This document shows positions 26,187 to 35,546 of a DNA stretch of 64,000 nt, piece by piece. Below the pieces are notes generated by a model that ran no database searches, was not told the origin of the DNA, and saw only the letters and a program-made list of their open reading frames with translations. Origin of the DNA: Rusavskia elegans (taxonomy: Eukaryota > Ascomycota > Lecanoromycetes > Teloschistales > Teloschistaceae); assembly GCA_011316305.1 (NCBI GenBank), contig SAUG01000055.1, forward strand, positions 124,001 through 188,000, in the 5' to 3' direction. Each line of letters opens with the position of its first letter. Position 1 is the first letter of the stretch. A program made the translations under genes and the position numbers.

Positions 26187-26315
26187 TAAATCGAATCCGG
26201 GTATTTAATTCCGACCCGGGTTCAAATCGGGTCGAACTATAAAAAAACCCGACTCGATTCGGATCGGATCGGATTAGCTAACTTGAATTCGAAATCCGAC
26301 CCGACGGCTAGTCTA
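26187..26315. mobile_element. Right-arm fragment of a family A element
   Basis: The GC-rich words and the end ACGGCTAGTCTA match family A right arms; no left arm is present. Just upstream (about 26113-26160) is a ~19-bp unit (AATTATATTTTAATACTAA) repeated two to three times. Confidence 0.55.
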
Positions 26316-27290
26316 TCGACTATCTCGTTATAACTAGAGTAATCTATTTTAATTTCGATAAAATCTCTTTTTTACCGCTTTTAAAACGCGCTATACGATT
26401 TTTCTATCTTCTTTTAATCTAGACTGGCCGGTTCGAGTCGGATTTCCGTCGAACCGTCGGATATCCGACCCGATTTTAATAACCCGACCCGGACCTAACC
26501 TAATTAAGAAATATATTAAATATATTATTATTTTAAATTTTAGTAAAAATAATATATTTAAATAATATATTTTCTCGAATTAAAACCTTTCTAGCTAGCG
26601 TAATTAATTAATTAGAATTTTTCTAATAAATTCGTATAAAAGTTATACTAGCTTTAAACTTTTATACTAGAGTTTAACGGTTTTAGCGGATCGGATTAGA
26701 TTATGATTTAGGATCCGAAACTCGATTAGATCGAATTATATTTTAGTTTAACCCGATTCGGATCGGATCGGATTAGCTAATCAAAATTTAAAATCCGATC
26801 CGACAGTCAGTCTATTTTAATCAAATCGACCGAATAAAGTTTCTAGCTATATTAACTAGCGTACTAGCTAGCGATCCTATAGCTAGCGACCCTTTTAAAA
26901 CTACGCGGACTAAAGGATATTTTAATAGTTTAACGAAACGTTTAGATACAGATTATATAATAAATATAGACGAGAAAATAACTATTTATAATTACTTTAT
27001 ATTTTAATAAATATAGATAGCGGAGATATTAGATATTTATAATCGTTTATAACGTCGAAAAAAGAATATATAGTATTTAAATATAGTAGCAGATTCGTAA
27101 TCGCGAATAAAAAAGGAAATAGTTAAATAGATATAATTAACTATACTGTAAATCTTGCCTGACGAATATATCTTTAGCTATAAAAGTTTTTCTATACGTA
27201 TAATATAATATATATTACTATATATAACGTTAATAAAATATTTATATATATTTGAAAATTCAATATAACCCCAGACAGAAGTTTTCCAGA
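26316..27290 (-). mobile_element. Family C repeat C5, interrupted by A4
   Basis: Sequence on both sides of A4 matches the reverse complement of C4 (61465-62314): the right part shares GCTAGCGTACTAGCTAGC, the left part CTCGTTATAACTAGAG. The 5' end is near 27290 (counterpart of the start of C4). The other end is lost. Confidence 0.6.
26420..26814. mobile_element. hAT-like miniature element A4 (395 bp) inside C5
   Basis: TIRs TAGACTGGCCGG and CAGTCAGTCTA with perfect 8-bp duplication TTTTAATC (26412-26419, 26815-26822). Confidence 0.88.
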
Positions 27291-27545
27291 AGGGATTAAA
27301 CGATATAATTAAATAGATTATCGGTAGTATTTGTCATCGAAACGATTCAATCTAGAAACTGATTGAATTAAAAATTTCTATTACTATTAATCGTTTCATC
27401 GAATTATTTAAATTACAACGCCATGGATAATTATATAAATTTAATCTATATTAATTCAATCTAAAGTATTGCCAGTATATCTCTACTATCCGATACACTA
27501 TACGAAAATATTTTACGGCTATTTTATAACGTATCACGATACGGC

Positions 27546-28013
27546 TAAAAAGGTTGTCTTACTCGATGGCGACAGGAGCAACAGAGCATAGCGGATGGAA
27601 CAGTCCTATAGGTACAAGTGGCGTATCAACGATATTTTCCCACTCGGCAGGAGTCGCGATACTTCCATATCCGACAGCCGGACGAGAACCGACCACGAAC
27701 GGCAAATCGGATTGTTCCGCGGTGGTGTTGGGGCGAAGCAGTGAGAGACGATCTGGGCAAGATTCATCATTAGATGGTGAGGATTGGGGGATATGGATCA
27801 AGGAATATAGATTACAAGGTGGTATCATTGGTGGGAGGGTAATTTTATTTACTTGTGACGATGTATGATTTCTTTACAAGAGCGTAATAGAGGCTCGCGA
27901 GATTGTCACACCCTTTTGTGGTCCTCGGCCTTGAACCATTGCCACGCCTCTCAGTCATATAGCTCGGCCGCGACTGACGAGATTGATTCTTTCCCGTGAT
28001 GGATACAAGTCAA
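27546..28013. other. Start of gene island, no firm gene
   Basis: Balanced composition begins at about 27545. Overlapping open frames on both strands (plus 27554-27868, minus 27559-27828) have no recognisable domain; either could be the remnant of a gene cut by the repeat block. Confidence 0.4.
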
Positions 28014-29044
28014 TCACTTGTTGTTGCCAAAGACTTGAACCTTGGGACTGTTCTGGTCTTTGAAATCAACCTGAATCACTCCTTTGCCCGACTTCATATA
28101 GTCTTCCGAATCCCAGACCTCGTCTGCCACACGGTCATATTCCGTCGTATCTTTGGCGATACCAAGGTCATCCGCGGCTTTTTGGAGAATGGCTTTCTCG
28201 CCGCTGTTGCCGTTGGGGACAGTGATGTACCTTACGCGGCAAGTTAGCTTCATGATGCGGTATGGAGAAACGTGGTTGGGGGTACTCACATCTTGGCATC
28301 TGCTAGACTGGCTTTGTTGTCGTTGTAGTGCTTCGATACCTTGTTGGCGACGTCTTGTTTGAAAGTGTCCTCGCTTCTGGCCTCGTTGGGCGAGATTGGT
28401 TCCAAGTGAGCGATCACGGCGCCTTTCTTGCCGACGATGAGAACGCCGCTGCAGGAATTCAGTCCGACGGTTCCCAGAATTGTAGAATCTTCGTCGTTTT
28501 CGAAGGGGAAGACTCGTGTCCGCCGATGGGGATGGTGTGAGAGTCGGGACTAAGGTCCATTCCGTCCTCCGAGTCGTCATCGATGTCCATGTCGTCTTCG
28601 ACATCGGTCTCGTCATCTTCGACATCGTCCTCGTCGTCTTCAGGGCCGTTGGTGTCGGCTCTCTTTCGTCGAATCTTGCGCTCTGCGCGTGCGGCCCGCT
28701 TTCGTCGAAGTTTACGCAGCTTGTTAAGGGCGGAGGAGCATGCTTTTGCATTGGCTCCAAAAGCGGGCTGGGAGACCTCAGCGTCGTCGCCAAGGCCGAA
28801 AAGACTCAGCTTTCTCCCGTGACTTTGTTCGTCCAGCGCGGTTTGAGATCTTCCGCAACGGCATTGTTACCTCACTCGGCAATACCACCATTGGTAGGTG
28901 AGCCTCTGCATTCCGCAGCCTTAGCAAAGTGAGTATTGTTAAAACCACAGAATTGCCGGAGCGTCATACCTTTTACTGATAGCACGAGCGTCAACATGTG
29001 CCAGGCTTACTGTGAGGACATAAGCAGCTGCTTTTAGTAAATGC
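28014..29044 (-). CDS. Secreted-type protein with acidic spacer, unresolved internal splice
   Basis: Minus-strand gene. The start at 29044 gives a signal-peptide-like N-terminus (MHLLKAAAYVLTVSLAHVDA) followed by a dibasic KR. Proposed exon 1 is 28980-29044, then an intron to about 28850 in phase 2. The next frame continues through a basic segment (RKLRRKRAARAERK) and a long Asp/Glu run. A frame change occurs between about 28530 and 28605: a 53-base GT-AG intron (28550-28602) with a poor donor would fix it, as would a one-base error. The conserved C-terminal part reads SCSGVLIVGKKGAVIAHLEP and, after a well-formed intron 28231-28289 (GTGAGT, GCTAAC branch, TAAG), YITVPNGNSGEKAI to the stop at 28014. 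This resembles a fungal family of unknown function with a G-V-x-I-V-G...A-H-L/I-x-P core. Either a functional extracellular protein or a recently broken gene. Confidence 0.6.
28231..28289 (-). other. Intron in the acidic secreted-protein gene
   Basis: Donor GTGAGT, branch GCTAAC, acceptor TAAG; splits the Met codon AT|G and joins two conserved segments. Confidence 0.8.
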
Positions 29045-29912
29045 ATAATGTGATATATGGATTGAGAAGAGGACTAGCTGTCAGAATGTTGGGGATTCGT
29101 AGTTTGTTGGAAGGCGAGAGTTCAGAGCCGGCTGAACAGAATTGAGGGTAAGATAAGAGATGGTTTTGTAGTCGCAAGAATGGTGTGTTGGTGCTGAGTA
29201 TGTTGATTGATGGCTCGGATTAAGCCGGATTCGTGAGGAATATATACACAGTATGATCCAAATCCGTGCTTGCTTTTCTTGTTGGTATGACGGCGAGAGT
29301 TTCGTTCTTGCCTAGCTATGATGCAACAAAGCAATGATGCAACGATGCAGCGGAGGTTGAAGAATCTGCAATGTTGAAACATTGACACAGCCATAGTGAG
29401 AAGAGCTGGCCACAGCTCAGTTGGAGATGTTTCTATTGGGAGTTAGTCGGTACTAGCATTTACCGGTCGACAGGGTAGTTTTTTCTCGCGCAAGGGTGAA
29501 GATGTTTGTGGAGACTAACTGATTGGTTGAGAAGACAAGCACCAACACCCACAGCCGAGAGGAATGTCGTGAACATCGAATCATTACAACCGCTTGATTG
29601 TCAGATACATTGATAACAGCAACGTTTCAAGATGTTGTTTGAATGGTGGCGATGTTTTGTTGGTGGTGCGGGTGCCACGCCAGCTGAATTGGGCCCAGAA
29701 TTTCCCTTTCATTTTTTTCAAGTCGAAGGAACAGCCTACGCTTCCAACAAACAAAGATTTTCCGTGTTTCTCTTTGAAACCCCCCAGGAGCAAAGGTACC
29801 AGCTCGCAATCTGACGAGACTTCCTTCGAGCTTGAACTTGGAACTACTACAGGAGGCTCATATCGGGTGTCATACAACGATTCAGACTGGATAAATTTGG
29901 TACCTCGAAAAT
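29045..29912. other. Divergent intergenic region
   Basis: Between the minus-strand secreted-protein gene and the plus-strand ankyrin relic. AATATATAC at about 29238-29246 could be a TATA-like element for the minus-strand gene (inference). Open frames on both strands at 29584-29932 have no recognisable content. Confidence 0.35.
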
Positions 29913-30844
29913 ATGTCGATCGAATTCGATGACCCCATGAACGAAGATACTCAGACTACATTGGCTGAATCTGTTCTCGATACTTTGCGAGAGGCATGCG
30001 CCAATGGACAGACTGAAGAGGCCAGAGCGTGTTTGAGGAGATGGAAGAACATGGAAAACCTGTTCCACGCCGTCCCCCGAAAAGACCCACGGTACATCTG
30101 CATCCAGCTCTGCTCGCTGCTGTTGAGAACGATCACCCATCGACGATGTCAATGTTGCTCGATGAAGGTTTCTTCATCGGATATGAAGCTGTCCGAGCAG
30201 CTTTGACCAACCGGTCGACAGCAATGCTTCAGGTTTTCTTCGACCATGGCTGGAACGTTAACAAAAAGCTGGGCCCAAGTACGGCTCCAGCGCTCTCGTA
30301 AGTATATGGGGTACAAGTATGGAATAGAAACACAAGCTGACATGCATAAGACGAGTACTGGACAATACGGACCTCGTTCGCTGGTTCGTTAGCCATGGTG
30401 CCGACCCAAATGCGGCGATCTAAAGCTGGCCTTCACCACTGGAAACAGCAGCATTCAAAGCTCCACTCGAGGTGATCAAGATTCTCGTAGATCACGGAGG
30501 CCGAGTTTATCCGAGCAATGCGCTTCCAGCAGCAGCCAAGACCGCTCTCCCTGATCGCATCGAGATACTGGCCTACTTTCTTGACCAGGAGCGCGCCGAT
30601 CAACATGATCGAGTACGAATTCGACGACGAGACACGTAAAAAGTTTGGTGCGAAGGCATTCGGGACGGCTCTACACCAAGCGTCCAAGCGAGGCAACGAG
30701 CAGCTCGTCCGGTTCCTTCTCGAGCGAGGCGCCGCCACGAGTCCAAGGGATAGTGTGGGTAAGACTGCAATGCAGTATGCCCAGGAGAATGATTACCGGG
30801 GCGTTGTCGCTCTTCTCGGACATGCAGCCGTGGTTCACGAATAG
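29913..30844 (+). pseudogene. Ankyrin-repeat protein, broken by two frameshifts and a stop
   Basis: The N-terminus (MSIEFDDPMNEDTQTTLAES) leads into an ankyrin-like helix, TLREACANGQTEEAR. Near 30018-30030 the frame shifts by one missing base and continues VFEEMEEHGKPVP and LLAAVENDHPSTMSMLLDEG. A good intron follows (30298-30350: GTAAGT, GCTGAC, TAAG). After it LVRWFVSHGADPNAA meets an in-frame TAA at 30421-30423, then the same frame resumes as APLEVIKILVDHGGRV. Near 30588-30597 a further one-base gain moves the frame into INMIEYEFDDETRKKFG and the last repeats, GTALHQASKRGNEQLVRFLL and GKTAMQYAQENDYRGVVALL, ending at 30844. Ankyrin proteins of this type are cytosolic partner-binding scaffolds. 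The lesions are indels plus one nonsense change, unlike the RIP pattern next door. Sequencing error could explain part of it. Confidence 0.75.
30298..30350 (+). other. Intron retained in the ankyrin relic
   Basis: 53 bases, GTAAGT donor, GCTGAC branch, TAAG acceptor; joins ankyrin frames in phase 2. Confidence 0.75.
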
Positions 30845-32196
30845 GATGAAACGCGAAAATGCAACACAGCACAAAAGAGTTGGTAATGACATGAATGCAT
30901 CGTTCCTCTTAGAACCCGAGATCAACATGCACTGTTGGTAGTGTAGACTGTAGGGATGCAGATCGATCGAATCCGGCTTAGACCACAACAGTACAGGGAC
31001 GTCGTGCTGAGCAGTCTTGCTAGTGAGGACTGTGGGCCATGGTACGTGGTTATTGCGAAGCTGAGGCGAAACAGCAGGGTTATTACAGTACAAGGGCGAA
31101 CAGAGTGGGTGGTCCAACAGATCGACGGGGGGCTGAGGTTGTGGATGTCACATGTGCCTGTCTATTTTCGGACTGACGTTTCAGAGTCCTCACGGCACGC
31201 GCCGCAGCCGCGACACCTCGCTAGACCAGCCCTAGGCACAGCCCTAGCCCCAGCCCTAAGCTTTCCCCAACACTGCCGAGTACTCTTAAAACATACAACG
31301 TGGTTGCATTCTCTGATTGGGAGATCTTCATGTCCAGAAACTATCAGAATCCCACTATTTTCTGACCAACAACGTACCTCATCCCCCGGTGCTATTTCAT
31401 CCTAGGTCGGTCAAGAAGAGGCTCTGAACATTCTGGCAGAGCTTGCAGTCTGCTGTAGAGGACCTTCGGGTCCCACAAAGACAAGACTTCAACAGATCCG
31501 TACTACAGCTGAGAACTCTAACGCATCAGCCTTGGCTTCTTGTTAGCTTTTCGCTTGACTACTTAATGTAAGCGCCCGCCACATATCTTTGCGCTCCCGC
31601 ATTTTGTGGCTGAACCCGGTATGCCAACATCTCCCAGCTGATCAAGTTTCGGATCGAGTGTTGCACCCCAAGATAGCTGCTGATACAATATTTCACTGCA
31701 TCTTTTCCTACCCTTTGCCCATCGGGTTTCCGATTCCAGTTGGCCGTTCAGGCGTCCATGATCCTGATGTCATAGCATCACTTCTTTGCAGCGACTCTGC
31801 AGCAAGTCCGCTATCTGCAACAGTTACGACACCCTGTTATGGGGTAAACCTCTGTTGGCGGCAGGATGATTACGCATCACCTCGCCGTTGGTGACATCAC
31901 AGTAAGTCAAGGAAGCAGATGGGTATCGGGTGCAAGCGTCTCACGCTCAATGTCTTCGAGAAGCAATGGTATAAAGAGCCCTCAGTCCATCTCCTCAACC
32001 ATCATTCCAGCAACAATCAATATCGTAACATCTCCTACGACGGCATCTAATCCTCTATCATTTGCTGGTCATCTGATAAATCCCACCCGTCTTTTTTCAC
32101 ATTTAACAACTTACCATACATCCGAACTCTTCAGTCAACGAAGTATTTTCATCGTTCTCTGTATCCCATCAAAACCAACACCAGCAATCCCATAAG
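30845..32196. other. Intergenic and promoter region of the small secreted protein
   Basis: No convincing gene. At about 31230-31262 the word CAGCCCTA occurs three times in close succession; the same word is frequent upstream of the NLR gene near 57440-57520. The last ~200 bases before the next ATG are rich in C and T, like many fungal 5' UTRs. Confidence 0.45.
31968..31975 (+). promoter_or_regulatory. TATA box candidate for the small secreted protein gene
   Basis: GGTATAAAGAG lies about 225 bases upstream of the ATG at 32197, followed by a CT/AC-rich leader. This would give a 5' UTR of roughly 190 bases. Confidence 0.45.
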
Positions 32197-32739
32197 ATGC
32201 AATTCTCAACGCTTTTCATCGCCGCAGCCCTCCCCTTCCTCATCTCCGCTTCCCCAACCGAACGCCGGTCCGCCTCGATTGAACGCCGATCGGCCGCCGC
32301 CAACAAGCTCGCGGCAAGGGGCCTCTTCGACACCACCCCCGTCGGCTGCACTTTCGCCGGCAAGCTTGGAAACGCTTACATCGACAACCCGACGGGCGAC
32401 GGCAAATCCTGTTTCGGCTTCGACAACGGGGGCGCCGCCACCTGCGGGGGGCCCTACAAGCAGGAAGAGATCGACAATATCAAGAAAGCTGTCAGGGAGC
32501 AGGCCACCAAAGACGGGCAATGGGAATCCACCGAGGCGGGCGAATGGACTGCCAGTTTCAACCTTTTTACGACGGCGTTTGAGGATCGAGACACGTCGGC
32601 TTTCGACAAGACGTTGGATGCCGTCAATGTGGAAGGCAACAGTGGGGCGGGGCAGCTGACTTATTACTGGCAGAGAAACCTCAATTACATCACTGTCAGG
32701 CGCAGCGGGTGCCCGGGGGGTCTATTCGAGAAGAAGTAA
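32197..32739 (+). CDS. Small secreted protein with Kex2-type propeptide, 180 residues
   Basis: Single exon. Residues 1-18 form a signal peptide (MQFSTLFIAAALPFLISA). Residues 19-41 look like a propeptide with repeated dibasic sites (ERRSASIERRS...AAR), where Kex2-like proteases would cut. The predicted mature protein (~139 residues) has four Cys at 51, 72, 83 and 172, enough for two disulfides, and Gly-rich segments around CTFAGKLGNAYIDNP and GFDNGGAATCGG. I do not recognise the family. Size, secretion and position in an island between RIP blocks fit an effector-like or cell-surface protein (inference). The start is the first ATG after a C/T-rich leader with a TATA box further upstream. The reverse-strand open frames here are by-products of GC-rich codons. 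Confidence 0.85.
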   Translation: MQFSTLFIAAALPFLISASPTERRSASIERRSAAANKLAARGLFDTTPVGCTFAGKLGNAYIDNPTGDGKSCFGFDNGGAATCGGPYKQEEIDNIKKAVREQATKDGQWESTEAGEWTASFNLFTTAFEDRDTSAFDKTLDAVNVEGNSGAGQLTYYWQRNLNYITVRRSGCPGGLFEKK

Positions 32740-33414
32740 GGACGATGGGGACTAACAAGGATTGGATCGGTGGCTGGGATAATATGCATGCCTGTATTTG
32801 CAGCATATAGATTCATGTTCGGACGCCCTTGCCGGTCGAGTGGAGCCGACGCAGCATGTACATTTTATAGAGCAAAGATCTTGAATTCCAAGACCCCAAT
32901 ATAAGACCCAATACCAACTTCGCTAAGTCACTGATAATTCATCAGAGCTTTAATGCATCCTCATCGTTGACTTTCGGTGGTCTCCTACTCCCTTGATTGA
33001 GTAAGCAAGCAGTGCATCCCATGCCAAATTACTTGAATGGAGAACAAGTTGATGAACGTCTGTCCAACGGTTATGCGTATGGCTCCCATGCTGACTAAGT
33101 CCTTGGCGCCAAGATTACTTGCACCTCGTCTTGTCAGCGCTAACCGTCTTAATCCCTCAACGGCCTCCGAATAAATTGGGCTTAACAGCACTGTGCTGAG
33201 GTGAGTCTGTAGATCTAATACTCTCTGATTTCGGCTTTGTTTTTAGGCCGCAACATGTCCCATAATTCAAGATTTAGTAACTAAAGCCTGATCTTGGAAT
33301 TATCGCTCGAAAGGTAAATAGCTTGCACTTTGCTACCGCAACTGGGCCATCTATCCGCCTCCGAAACCTCTCTATAGTCTTCATCACCTTCCACTTCGAA
33401 AAACGAAAAGAACA
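32740..33414. other. Intergenic
   Basis: 3' flank of the secreted protein and 5' flank of the NADH dehydrogenase gene. No structured element recognised. The last 100 bases are pyrimidine-rich. Confidence 0.5.
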
Positions 33415-34713
33415 ATGTCAAAACCACACATCATTATCATCGGCTCCGGCTGGGCCGGTTTCTACCTCGCCGACTACCTCTCCCCAACCCTCTACACCAT
33501 CACCATCATCTCCCCCCGCCGCACCTCAGCCTACACCCCCCTCCTCGCCTCCGCCGCCTGCGGCCTCTTCAACTTCTACCTCGCCGAAGAGCCCATCCGC
33601 AGCAAATCCCGCAAATGCCGCTTCCTCAAAGCAACCGTCACATCCATCTCCTTCGCCTCCAAAACCGTCCACTGCGCTCCCGCCTTCGACGACGACACCG
33701 ATCCCATCACCAATCAGCATTTCGATCTACAATACGATTATCTGATCCTGGCTCCAGGATGCGTCCCCAATACCTTCGGCACCCCAGGCGTCCTCGAAAA
33801 CGCCCTCTTCATGAAAAACGTCTCCGACGCAATGGCAACCCGAAAACTCCTCTTCGACCTCCTCGAAAAAGCATCCTTGCCCACTTGGCCCCCCGACCGC
33901 AAGAAAGAACTCCTCCATATCGCGATCGTCGGTGGTGGGCCTACCGGCGTTGAAATTACCGCTGAATTAGACGATCTCGCCCATCGTGAGTTGAGGGATT
34001 TGTACCCTGATGTGGCGCCTTATTTGCATATCAGCATCTATGACGTCGCGCCGCATATCCTGGGGAATTATGAGCGCAAGTTGCATGAGTATGCTAACGA
34101 GAAACTGGTGAGACGGCATGTGGCTGTGGAGACGAATACGAGGATCGAAAAGGTAGATCGGGATGCGTTGTTCGTGAAGGGAAAGGGCAGAGTGCCGTAT
34201 GGGATGTTGATGTGGGTGACGGGGAATAAAGCAACGGCTTTAGTGACGGGCATGCAGGATGTAAGGAAATCGGAAAAGGGGTTGGTGAGGGTTTTGACGG
34301 ATACTCATTTGAGAGTTTTCAAATCGAATACTGGAGATGGGGTTTGGGATAATGTCTTCGCGCTCGGCGACGCGGCGGATATCGATGGAAACAGCTTGCC
34401 GACGACGGCGGAGGTGGCGGTCCAGAAGGCGAGGTATTTGGTCCGTTTCTTCAATTCGAGATCGGAGATGTTGTTGGATGTACCGGCGTCGATGCCGTTT
34501 ACGTATGCGGAGAAGCAGTTGGTGTCGTATATTGGCTCGAGAGATGGGATCATAGCGGGAAGGGGCGATAGGGAAGGGTGGACGGGGAGGTCGGCGTGGT
34601 TGGCGTGGAGGAGTGGGAGTGTGATGTGGACGAGGAGTTGGCGGAATCGGATTGTGATTTTGTTGACTTGGATGCTGAATTGGGTTTTTGGGAAGGAGAT
34701 TGCGAAGATGTAG
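33415..34713 (+). CDS. NDH-2-like alternative NADH:ubiquinone oxidoreductase (FAD), 432 residues
   Basis: Intronless. The FAD-binding Rossmann motif is at the extreme N-terminus (IIIIGSGWAGFYLADYL, residues 6-22). A second nucleotide site for NADH is at residues 171-185 (IVGGGPTGVEITAEL). ATG-type motifs YLILAPGCVPNTFG and FALGDAADIDGNSLPTTAE (from residue 315) are present. The C-terminus (WLAWRSGSVMWTRSWRNRIV, ending WVFGKEIAKM) matches the membrane-anchoring tail of type II NADH dehydrogenases, which pass electrons from NADH to quinone without pumping protons. Fungal NDE/NDI proteins usually carry 50-100 extra residues including a mitochondrial presequence; none is seen here. An unannotated upstream exon or another location is possible. 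Codon third positions are C-rich to about 33960, then G/T-rich. Confidence 0.88.
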   Translation: MSKPHIIIIGSGWAGFYLADYLSPTLYTITIISPRRTSAYTPLLASAACGLFNFYLAEEPIRSKSRKCRFLKATVTSISFASKTVHCAPAFDDDTDPITNQHFDLQYDYLILAPGCVPNTFGTPGVLENALFMKNVSDAMATRKLLFDLLEKASLPTWPPDRKKELLHIAIVGGGPTGVEITAELDDLAHRELRDLYPDVAPYLHISIYDVAPHILGNYERKLHEYANEKLVRRHVAVETNTRIEKVDRDALFVKGKGRVPYGMLMWVTGNKATALVTGMQDVRKSEKGLVRVLTDTHLRVFKSNTGDGVWDNVFALGDAADIDGNSLPTTAEVAVQKARYLVRFFNSRSEMLLDVPASMPFTYAEKQLVSYIGSRDGIIAGRGDREGWTGRSAWLAWRSGSVMWTRSWRNRIVILLTWMLNWVFGKEIAKM

Positions 34714-35000
34714 GTGTTTGGGTTTGGCGAGTGCATATGGCTGATATGATGGTGATAATGATGACGACGATGATGATAATAATGAGACATTTGGACACAG
34801 TGCACACAAGGTGAAGAGGATGGAGGAAAGGAACTCATCTCCGCTCTTGGGATAAGATTGGATAGGATAGTATGTATGACAGCGTGAAGAGAACATCTCA
34901 CCACTGCCAGCAGCTACAGCTTCTTTGCTTTCATGCAAATGGATAGATGGTACATCTACCAGTCTGAGCAATCACTTACATGATCTCCCATTCTCCGCCT
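34714..35000. other. Intergenic region downstream of NDH-2, with GAT/GAC microsatellite
   Basis: Contains an imperfect trinucleotide run (GATGATGGTGATAATG and similar) at about 34744-34792, just after the NDH-2 stop. Reverse-strand open frames across NDH-2 are shadows. Confidence 0.5.
34744..34792 (+). repeat. Imperfect GAT/GAC/AAT microsatellite
   Basis: Short-period trinucleotide repeat in the 3' flank of the NADH dehydrogenase gene. Confidence 0.7.
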
Positions 35001-35118
35001 TCAATATCGCGAAGACCTCCCTTCCCTTGCCATCTCCCCAATTGTAGGTATTCGCATCCCGGGCCCGGTCCACAAGCGAACAGTAGAGGGATCGCAACGT
35101 TCATGACCCGTGGGTATC
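35001..35118 (-). CDS. Candidate alternative last exon d of the DUF7726-like gene
   Basis: A strong acceptor (GCTGAC branch-like site, pyrimidine-rich tract, GTCTAG at 35119-35124) in phase 2 opens into IPTGHERCDPSTVRLW, closed by TGA at 35001-35003 after 38 complete codons. The core P-x-G-x-x-x-R-x-D-P-S recalls cassettes b and c but is the most diverged. A second frame through the same DNA is also open, so this is the least certain of the four. Confidence 0.42.
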
Positions 35119-35252
35119 CTAGACCGAAGTAGAACAGTACAAGTCAGCCATCTATATCAACCAATCAATGAAGCTCGAACTCATATCAGCAGAACGTGGA
35201 GAAAAATAGCAGTATAAACGACATGCCAGCCAAGGAGGTCGGTCGTACAGAG

Positions 35253-35433
35253 CTAAGAAGCGTCCTCCTTCGCGCCATGGTGTTCTCGGCGGATCTGGAC
35301 GACTCGCTGGGCCGTTTTCCGGATGTCTTCTTGCTGGGCGACTCGGCCGCGTAGTGACCATGTTGGGCTTTCGGCCTTTCGGAGTGTCAATCCAATTTGG
35401 CTAGGGTCTTCGCGGACTAGACCTCCGGGATCT
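35253..35433 (-). CDS. Candidate alternative last exon c of the DUF7726-like gene
   Basis: Acceptor CCCACAG (35434-35435), again phase 2, leads into DPGGLVREDPSQIGLTLRKA and SPTWSLRGRVAQQEDIRK, closed by a stop at 35253-35255 after 59 complete codons. It shares P-G-G-L-V-R-E-D-P with cassette b almost exactly. The tail is longer and basic, perhaps helical. Confidence 0.55.
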
Positions 35434-35546
35434 CTGTGGGTCGTGGGGATGTGTTCGGTACAGGTGATTCGAAACAAACAGCTATTGGAAACGAAAGGCT
35501 TGAATGATGATATTGTGCAAAATGTGAGAACAGAGAAACGATCAAA

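Larger units (their letters stand above)
3230..27545. repeat. RIP-mutated AT-rich block 1
   Basis: About 24 kb with dense stops in all frames, very frequent TA, scarce CA and TG, and persisting CG. It holds the elements listed separately (A1-A4, two hAT transposase relics, G2, G1, C5). Remaining parts (3300-4570, 4950-7190, 10400-11087, 17830-18660, 22001-22640) show the same composition but I could not assign them. No intact gene is visible. Confidence 0.85.

Noticed and set aside
29584..29932. Overlapping plus and minus open frames upstream of the ankyrin relic
   Set aside because: No domain, and the two strands are equally open, which points to chance.
31230..31262. CCCTAG-like words as an internal telomeric repeat
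   Set aside because: Spacing is irregular and the unit is CAGCCCTA, not TTAGGG/CCCTAA.
32206..32520. Reverse-strand and +2 open frames over the small secreted protein
   Set aside because: GC-rich coding shadows; the plus-strand frame has a signal peptide and a sensible leader.
34240..34971. Long reverse-strand open frames across the 3' half of the NADH dehydrogenase gene
   Set aside because: Shadow of G-rich codons of the plus-strand gene; the peptide is a Ser/Pro/His-rich artefact without conserved motifs.
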